Assembly (NCBI GenBank): GCA_032358165.1
Contig: JAALGY010000010.1
Location: 62,001-126,000, forward strand
Direction: 5' to 3'
From: Diplosphaera chodatii
Lineage: Eukaryota; Chlorophyta; Trebouxiophyceae; Prasiolales; Stichococcaceae
DNA length: 64,000 nucleotides
This document shows, piece by piece, positions 45,945 through 57,821 of the stretch. The position numbers and the translations under genes were made by a program. A model generated the notes under the pieces. It had not been told where the DNA came from. It saw nothing but the letters and a program-made list of their open reading frames with translations, and searched no databases. How positions within the stretch are numbered: the first letter of the stretch is position 1; every line of letters begins with the position of its first letter.

Positions 45945-48900
45945 TCACTCTGCATGCCGCGCTTTCTTGGCGGCCCGCTTCTCCGCCTGCCCGCTCTCCA
46001 CGTACCGCTTCTTGCGCTCCTCCTTATTGTGCCCCGCCCGCCATGCCTCCTCTGCTGCCACCTTCTTGACCCGCTCCTGATGTAGAGGAAGTGGGATAGT
46101 GGTAGATGGAAGCGGGAGAAGAAACAGCTGGCAATGTACCAGCTGTCAGTGCTGCAGCCTTCTGCATCTGCAGCACAGACGCTATCAAGCACCAGCTCAG
46201 CACATGTGTGCGCTGTCTGCCTTTCCCCAGCCACCTTGGGTCCACCTCTGGTTACTGCTACGGCTGCAGCTTCTATATTACAACAGTATGCAGATGTAAG
46301 GTTGACACTCACCCCTCGGCGCCGCGTCTGCTGCTCGCGTCGCTTGACCGCCTTCTCGTTGCGGATGGCGGACAGGCTGGCATACAGCGCCGCGGCCTTC
46401 TTTTCAGCCGCGTCCATCACCACCGCCCGGCCAGCCAGGTAGCCCTTGCGCTTGACCTTGGCCGGCACCTTGGGCTTGGACTTGTACGGCAGCGCCTCCT
46501 GCGGCGCAGAACATGCAAGCTTGGCTGATGCACAACAGTGATGAAGAACGGATAGCATTGCACAGCAGAAAGGACCCTGCCAGTGACACTGATCCCTTTC
46601 TGCATGTTTGTGAATTGCTAGACCGCGGAGCTGTTGGCAACTGCTGGAGCATGGACTACATCGTCCTGTCATGCGCAGCGCCTTGTTGGAGGCGAGAGCA
46701 CATGGCAATGCAATGGACCAACGCTGCAGCATTGGGGGACATGCAGGTACCGGACTAGAACTTCTGGGTGCAAATATTTCCCTGCGTCCAAATGCACAAT
46801 GGGAGGCGGTGTAGTTCCATCCTTGTGCTGTGTCGTGCCATTTGCACCTGCAGCTTCTTGGGGATGCGCAGGGGGTTGAACTGGCGGGGCGCGCGCTCGA
46901 TGGGGGCGTACAGCGAGTCCCGGTCCCGCGGGGCGCCCACCCCCAGCGCCCGCCGCAGGTCCGCCACCGTGCGCATGCCGGCCCACCCTGCGGCCTCGCC
47001 TGCAGGGTTTAGCATGCAGGGACTGCGTCAGCAGGTTCCAGCCTGGATCAGGGCAAAGGGTACACAGCGTTTGTTATATGAGACACTGCGACGCACTCTG
47101 CAGGAGACCAGCCACACACATGCGCTCGCCCAGCAGCCCTTCGGGATGGAGCATGTGCTGGCTGCAAGCAGTATCTATGGTGTGTTGCTGCAAGGTGGGC
47201 CTTTGCTCGCTGCGCAGCCTGGGTGCCTATGGCAGGGAAGCACCAACAGGCGGCAGGCGGCTTGTCCACCTTGCAGCAAGTTTGCTGCCAGCTGCAGCGT
47301 CATGTGGGACCAGGATGAATTGCATATTCACATGTCCGCACTCAACCAGCACAGGTATCTTTTGTGCTTCGCAATGGCAGAGTTTGGCCCCAGCACAGCG
47401 GCACATGTGCATTACACCGCTGAGCACCTGCTGCTTCAGCAGGGGCGGATGCTGCAGCAGCGCCCCCAGCCACGGCTGGCGCCCCGGCCTCCCTGTAGTA
47501 GCCGGTGCCCTGCCGCCCGGTGCCAAACACATAGCCTGGCCGCGCGCCATCAAACGCATCCGCCGCCTCAAACTCAGGCCCAGGCGGCACGACGGCTGCA
47601 GCGCAGGATTGAAGGTGATTGATTGGTCCAGGTTGGTAGGTGATGGCTGCTGTAACCCATGACAAATGCCTGCAAACGTTAGACATGAGCGCTGCCCAGG
47701 ATGACTCAACATTGCGCCTCAGCAAATCGTGCGCTGCTAGATACCTTTCCAGTCAACGGCTGTGTGGTATAGGAGATGCTGCTACGGCTCACCTGTGGCA
47801 GCTTCGGCAGCTGCAGGCGTTGCAGCCGGCTGCCTGGTGCCCAGCGGGATCAGGTTGGCATTCTCATCTGCATCCACCTGCAGATTACCCGACAGCCTGA
47901 CTACAGGCTGGTGAGCAGGGTACCTCTTGCACGCCACTTCATCAACAAAGGCCCGCAGGTACGCTGCCTTGCTACATGTTCACATGTGTGGTCAACCATC
48001 TCCTGCAAGTCATCCCGCCGTTGACATGATGTTTGCTGACGGTATGTTCCGTAATCCTACCTCCTGCTCCTTGCGGGCGCGCGGGAAGTCGGGGGCCGCC
48101 GGCGCGGGCGCCAGCAGGTTGGTGACCGGGTTGTACAGCCGCGGCAGGTCCACCGCCACCCACGCCCGCAGGAACACCTGCAGCGACAGGGCACGGCTCA
48201 GTCGGGTGAGCAGCCGGAGTAGCACACAGCGGAGCACATAGGAGGCGTGACCTGCAGATGTGCACAGGACTTGCAGATGGCGCAGGGCACATATCTACGT
48301 TAACCCTGATGAGAGATTATGGGGTTGTTGTGTGCCGAGAACCAATGTATAATGGGGTTGCACCGTGTCGCTGAGCAGCGGCTTGTCCTCGAAGGTGGCA
48401 CGGAAGGCGCCGTCCCTGCTGCCGTGCACGCCCGGGCGCAGCGCCTGCAGTGCAGGGTGTCCAGGGATGCTCAGCAATCATGTGCCTGGCATCATGGCAT
48501 CGACAGCACTGGAGCAGGGCTGCAAATCGTGCAAGCACATGTGCTGTTGTAGGGTTTTGAGGCTTCAGTGCGTGCCTTTTTGATGGTGCCCCGGATGCCG
48601 GAGACGGTGCGGATGGAGGCGCCCTCGAACTTGGCGACCTCCAGCCCCGAGTTGAACATGTCGCCGACGAACGCCGTGTGCCGCGCGATCTGCAGGCAGA
48701 TGATAGTTCACACTTACAGCAGGCAGCAGGCGTGGAGCACATGGATCCAGGACCTGCAAAGGGTTGCAGCAAGTTAGCACAACGCAATGCCGCAGCAGTT
48801 GTTGCTGCCGTCATGCTGTCTGCACCAGACGTGGACACGGAGCGACACTGGAGGCTGCAGTGTGCAGTGCTCAAGTTACGACCATCCAGCACATGTGTCG

Positions 48901-51900
48901 ACACGAGTATGTACCTTGAAGGGGTGGCCCACGAGCTTGAGCTTCTTGACGACGGCGGGCGCCGCCTCGATGCCGGTCACCACCCCGGTAGCGCTGACGC
49001 GCCACCCCGCCTGCCCCGCGCCCGCCTTCTGCACCGCCAGCATGCCTGCAGGCAGTACATTTCCAGCTTTCAGGTTCATGTCCCCGACTGCGTTTGCTGT
49101 GTCTGTACTGACTTGCTAAGTCATGATATCAGGAGGTGGTCTTGAGCTGCTGCACTTCTGTGCATTGCCAGTGCAACGTCTTCCCACACGATAGCTGAGC
49201 AGTGCATATGATACGTAGGTTACTGCAGTGACTGTGAGGGGCATTGACGAATCCTTTACCTGTGTTGGGCGGCGCGAGGGCGCCCCACACGAGCGCGGAG
49301 CAATGCATGTGCTCCGGAGTGTACTTGAGCGCCCGCAGCCGCCCGTTGGCGTCCTCCGTCGCGTACACCGGCACCGCCTGGAACCGCTGCCACCCTGCAG
49401 CAGTGACAATTTATGTCACGCGATCCTGAGGTTTGCCATGCACCGCAGCCATTGAGACTAGGCTTGCAGACAGCTCATGCAGCAATGCACAGCTGCGCCT
49501 GCCATCGGCTGCTGTTGAGCAGCAGCGCGCCTTCAGATCGACAAGGGCTCCAAAGGAACACATAGAAGCGGGCCAGGGCCACACCGATCGAAAAGATCAG
49601 CGGGTCGCGGGTCTTCAGGGTTTTGGGGAACCAGCGGTGCCGCTTTAACCGCAGCCGTAGGAAGCCGGTGCCCGCCTCCGCCGCCGCCACCGCCCCCGCC
49701 AGCAGCGGCGTGCGCGGGTCGAAGTGCGCCACCAGCTCCGCCGGCATGCCTGCAGGGATTTGTGGTCCGAATCTTGGACATTTGAGATCTGGGTTTGAGG
49801 TAGAGTACTGTTGGCCAGCAGCGGCGTGCGCGGGTCGATGTGCGCCACCAGCTCCGCCGGCATGCCTGCAGGGATTTGCGGTTCGAACCTTTTTAGGGCA
49901 TTTGAACCTGGGTTTGAGGCAGAGTACTGTTGCCAGCAGCGGCGTGCGCGGGTCGAAGTGCGCCACCAGCCGGCTTTCCTGCAGGGCCGATGAAGTATAG
50001 GCTCAACACTGCAAAGGCGATGTAATGGGAGCGCTTGAAGTTGCTTACAGAATGGCTGCCTGGGATGACACCACAACAAAAACCTGCAAAGCGGAGGCCC
50101 AGACATGCGCCTGGCCACTGGCGCTCCATCACTCCCAGCACGACAGCTTGTTGACGGACCATGGGTGCGTTCACCTGAGAAGCGGAGGCGCAGGTAGGCG
50201 CCCGGCCGGTGGCCCTCCATCGTGAGGCGCTGTGCAGGGTCCAGCGCGTCCAGCGCCGCGCGCGTTTTGGCGGCGCGTCCGCCCATCTCAGCCTGCGCAG
50301 GTTGGCATGCTGGAGCCTGAAGTTGCTTGCATTCCAGTTGGGTAAGAGGGGCCACCAGAGAAGTGCTCGTCCGAGGCAGTTCCTGCCCTTGCTCGGTACG
50401 CACTGAGCTCAGCTTGGCATTTGGTGCTGATGGAGGACAGCAGACTGCGGGCCAGAATACACTCAACACAGTGTGTCGATAGTCTGCACGAAGGTTGAGG
50501 CACGGAGCGTTCCGAAAAGCACCTTCAGGGCGTCATAGTAGGTGTCTGCCTCCTCTTCGGCGACGGCAGCCGCAACAACTCCGTCCTTCTCCTTCACGCC
50601 CTTGCTGCCCACTGCAGCACGTCCGGGACATGATGATGACGAGTAGGTGAAGTGGAAAACGAATGGGCTCAGCCAGCAACACAAACGGCTTCTTGCTCCT
50701 GTGCAGGTAACACTGGCCTCGCGATAAGCTCACTGTGCACATCAGTGGCCGACCAGGCACAGCACCGCTGCAAGGCTGCAGGCCATACTGCCGTCACAGT
50801 TCAAATGGAATCCTGCCCTTGCCATCAGTGATTTGTTCCATTGCCGCCGACTTTGTCTGTGAGCACAGCCCCGGGGCCAGGCAAATGCTGTGCCGATGTG
50901 ACATTAGTCAGCGGCAATTGAGCGCACCAGCTGACGCCAAAAATACGCTTTGCAGGCCCAGGGAACGCACCAACATCGTACTCGGTGTCGAAGGCGGCCT
51001 TCTTGGCGGCCTTGTCGGCGACGCGCTGATCCGCCGCCTCCTCTGCGGCGGCGCTCTTGATGGCCCTGGCGGCCGCCGCCGTCACCGCATCGCCTCCGCC
51101 AAAGCGCTCGCCTGAGTGTCAGTGTGACATGTGCAGTGTGAAGCCCTCAGCAGACGTCACAGCATTCTGTTGATAGCATTCTGCTGATTCATGCGAATGC
51201 TGCCCGCCCTCTGCTGCTCAGGCACCCGATGCTGCTGGTCACTGAGCAACCCTGCACTCTATACATTTCAGGCGCACCGCTGCAATGACCAAATTACACA
51301 CCCCGCCGCCACCACTAACACGACCAGCCATCTGCGGGGTGTGCAAATGCACAGGATGCAGGATGTGACGAGGTCGTCACCTGTCTCCACGTCCTCAAAA
51401 TCGCCGAAGACCTCGTCCTCGTCGCCCTCCGCCCCCGGCGCCGCCTCCTCCCGCCGCTGCGCCGCCTCCCAGTCGCCTGCAAATGATGATGACAGATCCC
51501 TGGATCTGGCCCGGGGTGTTGGACAGTTCATGCAGCAGCCAACCAGGCCGTCAAATGTGCGCCTCAACTCGAGCCTCAATGTCATGGGGCAGCTTACTGT
51601 CGAGCGAGGCTGCCCAGGCGCACCAACCCCTCAGGAGGCATGCAGCCGATCTGACTGCAAGCGAAGCGACACCAGTTGAGCTGCCACCTGTGACGAAGCG
51701 GTCTCGCAGCGCCTCGGCGGCGCCGTCGGCCGCCCAGCGCTCCGCCACAGCTGATGCCGCCGCGCCGCCGGGCCGGGACGCGTCGACGGCATCCAGCTGC
51801 GCAGCATCGTCGCCGCCCTGGGCGCCGCCGCCGCCCGTGCCACGGACCCGGAACAACTCGTCGCCATCCTCCGACGCGTCAGCAGCCTGCAGGCGGCAAG

Positions 51901-54900
51901 CTGAGTGATAGTCGTGTTCTCAGGTCCAGCGCTGAACCCTGAACAGCACGCCACCGTCTTCGAGACGCATCAGCAGCCTGTGAGCAGTGTGCCGATATAC
52001 ACATCTGTCTGACGGTGTCAGCCTCCCCAGCGGCGTGCACAGCACTGAGAAGAAAAACAGAAAAAGTGATTGTCTGACCTCCACAGTTTCTGGTCTGGGT
52101 GTAGGCAGTCGCAGGTGCTTCGCAATGCATTGGACTCAGTGCTACATACCTGGCTGGAGATTCTGCCGTTTGAGCCTTGCGCCACGACCGCCGGCTGCGA
52201 GTACACATAGGATGCCAGGTCGGCGGCCCGCCCGGAGAACACCGCGGCGGCGTGCTGCAGCAGGTTGGCCTTCCACCGCGCTGCACCGCCCAGCCCTGCA
52301 GCAGGAATAGGGTTTATTACAGTCTGAATGTGATTCAGCCTAGCGAGGTTGTCCTTCGAATGTTTAGCCCTTGCCATGCACATCGGCCGGCAGAGGGGCA
52401 GTCTTATTGTGACTTTGCAGGCTGCTGGCCATCAGCGGTGCAGCGTGTTTGTCGCTTATGACATGCGGGTGTTGGTGATCAGTAGCCCAGCAGCAGCAGC
52501 AAGCTGCAGCAGCGGTAGCAGCAGGTTTGCTGCTGGGCACAGTCGGTCATGTAGTCGCATGTACAGCCACTGAGGTGGAATTGACAGCAGCTGTCCTGCA
52601 GCACTGCAGCAGTGACGGCATTCCTGCAGGCATGACATGTGCACGTGAGGCAGTACAACCCCTTGCCTTCGTCTGACTCGTCCCCTGAGTCGTGGAGTGT
52701 CGTGCCATTTGCAGCGCCATCGGCTGCGCCTGCGGCGCCGCCAGCGCCGACGTCCTCGTCGTCTGATGACTCCTCAGACTCCTCTGGCGCCTGGAGACTT
52801 ACATCGCCAAACAGCGCCCGCCGCCGGACTCGCCCATCTGCAGCCTGCAGCGCAGGGTGTACAAGAACGTCTAAACACCCTGGCATGCCATGGCGCCGAC
52901 AGGTGCGGCTTGACAATGCACGAGGCAGGTGCGTCGCAAGCAGTCTGCGCTGACACCCGGCATGGCCTGGTAGGTCCTGCTGAACCGCAGGCTGGGGCCC
53001 ACACCGTAGCACGCTGCTTCCGTGTCTGCTCATTGACTCATTGACTGGCGGCACCAGCGCACCTGGATGACCGCGTGCTTAGGCATGCGGCCTGCGCTGG
53101 CTGCCGCAGGGCTGGCAGGCTCCGCATCGTCCTCTGCAGCAGAAGCAATGTGTCAGAGCAGTGCTTGCCGATATCACCACTACACAGTGCACAATTGCAG
53201 TCGTGATGCCAGCCTGCTGGAAACGTAATCCTGCATATTTCGCTCTCGGGCTTAACCCTGGTCAGGCCTGAACAGGCATGCAGGAGGAACGAAGAAACCG
53301 TCTCACCTGAGTCACTTTCGTCCTCAGAGTCGCTACCGTGCTGCTCGTCGGAGCTGCTGCCCGCGCCGTCGTCTGGGGACTCCGGCCCATCGTGAGAGTC
53401 CAGGGCCACGTCGCCGCCCAGCTGCGCGCCCCGCCCAAACAGCTGGATGCGCGAGTCCCTGTCGACCAAGGAGCTCTGTTGACTTCACTGCGTTTGACTG
53501 CCCCTGGCCAGCAGGTGCATCTTCAAGGGATGACCGCTCACCCTCAGCTCACGCGTCAGGTTGGGACACCTACATGCATGTTGTATTTGCTCGACTCCTC
53601 CAGACTACTGGTTCAGCACCCTGACCTGAGCGCGGCGTCCAGGCCGGGGCGGCTGGCGTCCTGCAGCTCCCGTATCTGAATGCGAGCCTACTATGAAGAG
53701 TATCCTTCTACCAATTCCGACTCAAATGTTTTACCTCAGGGCGGCGTCCAGGCCGGGGCGGCTGGCATCCTGCAGCTCCCGCACCATCTCTTCCCCCTCG
53801 CCGCCCGCCCCCGCGTCCTCCCCCGTGAACTGCACCTGCAAGGTGCACAGAAGACACCCATGGCCAGCAGGCTGGACATGCTGCACTGCTGCCAGGGACA
53901 GGTCGCGGGGTTTGGGCGCCGTCGCAAGGCCAGCTCGACAGGCGGAATGGCAGAAGGGCAGCCTGGCGCACCATGCCAGTCATGGTAGTGTCAAGACGCA
54001 CCGCATCCCAGTCGTGCAGCAGGCCACTGACGTCCACAGTGGCTTGGGCTGAAAGGCAGACAGCCTAAAGGCAGAAAAGGCACCTTCCAGTCGGGGATGT
54101 CGACGTACACAGCGTCCCGGTCGTACAGCAGGCCGCCCACGTCCGCCATGGGCGCGTATAGCAGGCGGTCCCTGTCGCCCAGCCCCCGCCGCTTCTTCGA
54201 CCCCGGCAGCGGGCACCAGTCCGGCAGCGCTGTCACCTCCGCCACCTGCAGGGACAGCAAATGGCAACTTGATAGAGCCACTCCTGCTGACCTCCTGCTG
54301 ACAGTCACGGGGACAGCACAGGAGTTGCAGCGGTGCGGGGGAGGCTACCACCCATGAGTAGCTGGGCTCAGTGATGTGCGAGCACGGAATGCCGCCTTGA
54401 AGGTGGCCCTTGAACCAGCTGTTGGGGTTGGCCCACAGTGGCAGACAGGGGCCTGGAGCAGGGTGTACCGAGAAGTCGCCGGCGCCGGCGATGTGCATGC
54501 GCGCCCCGGGACGCAGGTTGGTGCCCCGCAGGAAGCCGTACAGCGCCACCTCCCGGTCGCACGTCGCGTCGGCGGCCACACGCTCCGGCGGGGTGAGGTC
54601 CTCCATGCGGTCCGCCACCTGGTGTCGCCAGAATGAGGGTGTCATGCGCTTCAATTTGGATTTGCATTTGCACCGCCTGGGATCCTGACGAATGAAATAT
54701 TAGCGGCGTGAGGCCTTCCATGCGGTCCGCCACCTGCCGTTGCAGAAAGCAGGGGTGTCAGGGCACCAGGACAGGACAGGAACGCGCACTGTCCGTGCCG
54801 ACCTCGCCCTAGGGCGCTCAAGACTTCAGTCAGTCTGCCTGGCCAAGTATGCGTTGTGGCGAGGTAGCCAAAATGCCTTCCAATCTGTTTCGCACAGCAG

Positions 54901-57166
54901 GCGGAAGCCCAATGCTCCATGCAGTACATACGCTTCAGCGGTGGAAGGTCTTGTCAATGCGCACTCGCCCATCTTAGATCGGAACAGAGCGCACACCTAT
55001 AAGGCCAGCGATTGCCGCAAGTCCACGGACAGTGATCAAACCTCACCAGGTAGCCGTGCGCGGCGCGCCAGGACAGGGGGCGGAACTTCATGACGGAGAT
55101 GAAACGCCCCAGGTTCAGCACCTCCCGCTTCAGATACTTGCCGTGCCGCATGCCGCTCAGGTAGAACAGCTTCGCGCCTGCAACCACCAAGTGGAAGACA
55201 GTCTGACCAGCAGACCACAGGCCATCGCAGCGCCGCAGATCGAAGTGCTTCCTTCTGGGATGCATTCATGCGAAGCGCCATGCGGGCAATGTGTTGCTTT
55301 AAGTCGTGCTGCAACCTGCCACCAAGGTGGCTGCTCGAAACAGGGGGTTTATGCTGTCAGTTCTCCAATTATTACCACTTGATATGTGCCCTCACCCTGG
55401 TAGATCTCCGTCCAGAAGCGATGCTTGAGCGCCTTCTTGACCTTCTTCAGCTTGTCGTCGTTGCGAAAGCCGTCCAGGTGCGTCAGGACGCCCATCACCC
55501 GCGGGAAGCCGTGTACCTGTCAACCCACATGATGCATGCTGATCAGCGGCAGGAAGCCATACACAGGGTTTGCAGCTTTGTGGCGGTGTAATGTGTATCT
55601 GTTCACCCACGCCTCCACGCAGCTGCAAGCTCATGCTCGACGGCTGAGCGTGCAAGCATCACAAGAGCGACTCAATCAGTCACTCTGGCAGTTCACCAGT
55701 GCGTGTGGTTTGCAGATGAGCTGATACCGTCACGTGCTCACCTGTAGCAGGTTGAGGAACTCGAAGGTCTCCATCTCGAAGCCGAAGGCCGCATCGATCA
55801 GCAGCAGCACCAGGTCCGCGTACTTGGCCGCGTCGATCATGCTGTGCATGTCCTGCGATAAGCAGGTTGGGCAGGGGTGTCATGCATGGCTTGGTCGGAC
55901 GCCGGCAGCTGGCTCATACACAGGGCTGTACAGGGTGCTAGTGCAGCACCTGAAGCAGCATTTGTGAGCCTCGGCACACCCACCTGGGGGCACTCCACGA
56001 AGGTCAGGCGCCGCCGCTTGCCCGCCACGATGGTGATGGGCCCCCGAACCTGTCGTCACAGCGGGAGTATACAAGTATTGGGTATGCTTTTGGCCCTCGA
56101 AACTTTCACACACGATTGTCATTGCTGCCACAATCTTCTTGAACAGGGAACAACAACAGCAGAAGCACGACAGACCACTTTATTGCGATAGCAGCGAGAC
56201 TTTGAGAGTCTGCATAGGGTCTGGGCGCACTGACAGGCGCGCCATCGCTTGTAAGATACATGTGAGATGCAAGTAAGGAGTCGAACGGTATCAACTCCGC
56301 ACCTCTCCCAGGGACTGGTGGGTGTAGTGCTTGACAAGTGCCTTGATGAGCGTGCTCTTGCCCACGCCCCGCGGCCCGTGCACCAGCACCACGATTGGCG
56401 GGTCCTCCTGGGGCTCCACATCCACCATCGGCACTGCAGCGCACACAAACGCATAGGGTTTCTCTATCGAGCTGTGATATTCGGGCGTCGTCTTGCACCT
56501 TGGTCGCTATATGGGCGTGGTCTTGCACCTTGATCATGACTGAGGCCGTCAGGTGTCTCTCGGGGTGAATGCAGAGGACAGCACCACTGTCACAGGTTGC
56601 TCGACTCTTCGTGTAGATCTAGCAAGGATGCAATAGAGCCGCAGCCACGTCCAAGGCTTTGCAAGGATGCAAAGCCGGTGACGCCGTGCTGCAGTGCAGC
56701 AGCAGCAGCAGGTGGGGCTTGACTGCTGTGCCATCCTGCCCAAATTGGAGTGCCCTGAGCCACGTGCATCACTAGCAGCAAACGCTGCTGGAGTGCACAA
56801 GCTTGGGTTGCTGCTATGTCTGCGGTTGCATCATGTCAGCCGCCCTGAAACTGGCAGCAGGACTAGCCATGTCAGGCGCCGGTCATCTAGGTAACATGCT
56901 GCCGACTCACCGTGCATCCGACGCTGCTCCCGCTCGGCAGTGCGGGCGGCACTCTTCTTGGCCTTGCCGGCGCCGCTGAAGATGAAGGCCTTGGGGTTGC
57001 GCTGCCGGGCGGCCTTGTCGGTGGCCGCGTCGGTGCCGCCCAGGCCGCCATCGCCCCCGCCATCGCCGCCGGAACCCTTTCCGGCGCGGAACGCCGCCTT
57101 GCCGGAGTCCGCCTTGCGCTTCTTCACGCGCGCTCCCTTCGTCTTCTTCTTGTGCGGGCCCGGCAT
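45945..57166 (-). CDS. BMS1: Ribosome biogenesis GTPase BMS1
   Basis: BMS1 is the nucleolar GTPase that acts with Rcl1 in early 18S rRNA processing and 40S assembly. Twenty-nine exons close in frame to 1,293 residues (human BMS1 is about 1,280). Exons: 56911-57166, 56303-56433, 55984-56049, 55742-55852, 55396-55516, 55047-55177, 54469-54618, 54084-54245, 53735-53835, 53307-53458, 53063-53133, 52667-52844, 52150-52295, 51688-51886, 51381-51476, 50971-51111, 50523-50611, 50175-50292, 49585-49749, 49260-49394, 48915-49045, 48576-48689, 48364-48444, 48061-48177, 47793-47877, 47431-47595, 46848-46999, 46313-46498 and 45945-46076. Landmarks: basic N-terminus; P-loop GPRGVGKST (105-113); [35 protein letters not shown]; a long acidic middle; [67 protein letters not shown]; lysine-rich tail. 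Two introns are GC-AG, and several introns contain exon fragments. An extra segment lies before WAGMRT. Confidence 0.96.
48445..48575 (-). other. GC-AG intron in BMS1
   Basis: Donor AAAAAG|GCACGC and acceptor CTGCAG|GCG, phase 0. It joins IRGTIKK to ALRPG, as in other BMS1 proteins. Confidence 0.75.
49699..49985 (-). repeat. Tandem repeat of the BMS1 exon 19 start, about 117-bp period
   Basis: Units begin at 49699, 49815 and 49933. Each holds the first about 54 nt of exon 19, and the first two also keep the CTGCAG acceptor and about 60 nt of upstream intron. Only the most 3' unit in the transcript (49699-49749 side) continues into the whole exon. The second unit differs from the exon at one coding base (Phe to Ile); the third is cut short near the acceptor. 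Confidence 0.9.
50084..50130 (-). repeat. Diverged copy of the 3' end of BMS1 exon 18
   Basis: Reads [15 protein letters not shown] before GCAG|GTTTT, against [15 protein letters not shown] before TCAG|GTGAAC in exon 18. It is intronic, between exon 18 and the exon 19 repeats. Confidence 0.6.
52296..52666 (-). other. GC-AG intron in BMS1
   Basis: Donor GACGAAG|GCAAGG and acceptor TGCAG|GGCTGG, phase 1. It joins the acidic ESDEG end to [12 protein letters not shown]. Confidence 0.78.
53626..53675 (-). repeat. Twin of the 3' end of BMS1 exon 9, flanked by both splice sites
   Basis: A 50-nt block with AG before it and GTCAGG after it. It encodes [15 protein letters not shown], the same as the end of exon 9. 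The three base differences within the matching codons are all synonymous. Spliced in addition to exon 9 it would break the frame. Confidence 0.85.
53988..54037 (-). repeat. Diverged copy of part of BMS1 exon 8
   Basis: Reads [16 protein letters not shown] against [16 protein letters not shown] in exon 8. Intronic, between exons 8 and 9, with no splice donor that would use it. Confidence 0.6.
54703..54738 (-). repeat. Copy of the start of BMS1 exon 7 in the intron before it
   Basis: CAG acceptor plus [10 protein letters not shown], against [10 protein letters not shown] in exon 7 (starting at 54618). Two synonymous changes and one Asp-to-Gly change; similarity then ends. Confidence 0.8.
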
Positions 57167-57821
57167 GGCTGCTTATGACTCAGCAGCGCCTGCCGAGGCG
57201 CCGTGGGGTTGCCGATTGCCGATGCCGCGGTGGTGTGGCTGCTGCGCTCAGGACCGCGCAGCAGGCGAGGCTGTCGGCATCACTGTGCTCTGATCTGCCA
57301 CCGTCAGCCGTCTCAAGTCAGGTGTTCGGCTCAGCGGCGCAGCCAACGTGACGGCTACGTGAGCCGTCGCATGCGGTGTGCAGATAATGGTCTCTGGCTG
57401 ACTGCGGTGCTACACCATCAAAGCCTGTCGACTCGGCACAAGCGGGAGCCTAGCTGCTCAGTCTGAGCGCTACTAACGCAGCAACACACGCAAGTTGCCA
57501 GCATCAAACAGCAGATGGGCAAATGTGGGTCAAGGCAAACCAACTGTATGCCTGCACACCTATCAAACCGGGAAGCGACAAGTCTATGCTTCGATGAGTT
57601 GTCTGCGTTTGTGTTGCAGACATGCAAACATGTGTATGGGCCCAGAGTCATTGCATTCCAGGCCAAATGCATGCACGCCGACACCAACATTCCGGCACTT
57701 CTTGCGGTTGCAGCGTGAGTACCCTTGCAGAACCTGCAGAAAGATATCAGCTTGCATTTGCGGGGAGTCGCGTCAAGAGACAGCCGATACACGCTCTTAG
57801 CTGCAGCAGGCACATGCTAGG
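57167..57821. promoter_or_regulatory. Shared divergent promoter region of BMS1 and a DEAD-box helicase
   Basis: The two start codons point away from each other and are 655 bp apart. No coding signal lies between. A perfect 6-bp inverted repeat (ACGGCT-5-AGCCGT) with an ACGTG core sits at 57351-57367 and could be a binding site. Both genes are, or are likely to be, ribosome-assembly factors, so common control is reasonable but inferred. Confidence 0.55.
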
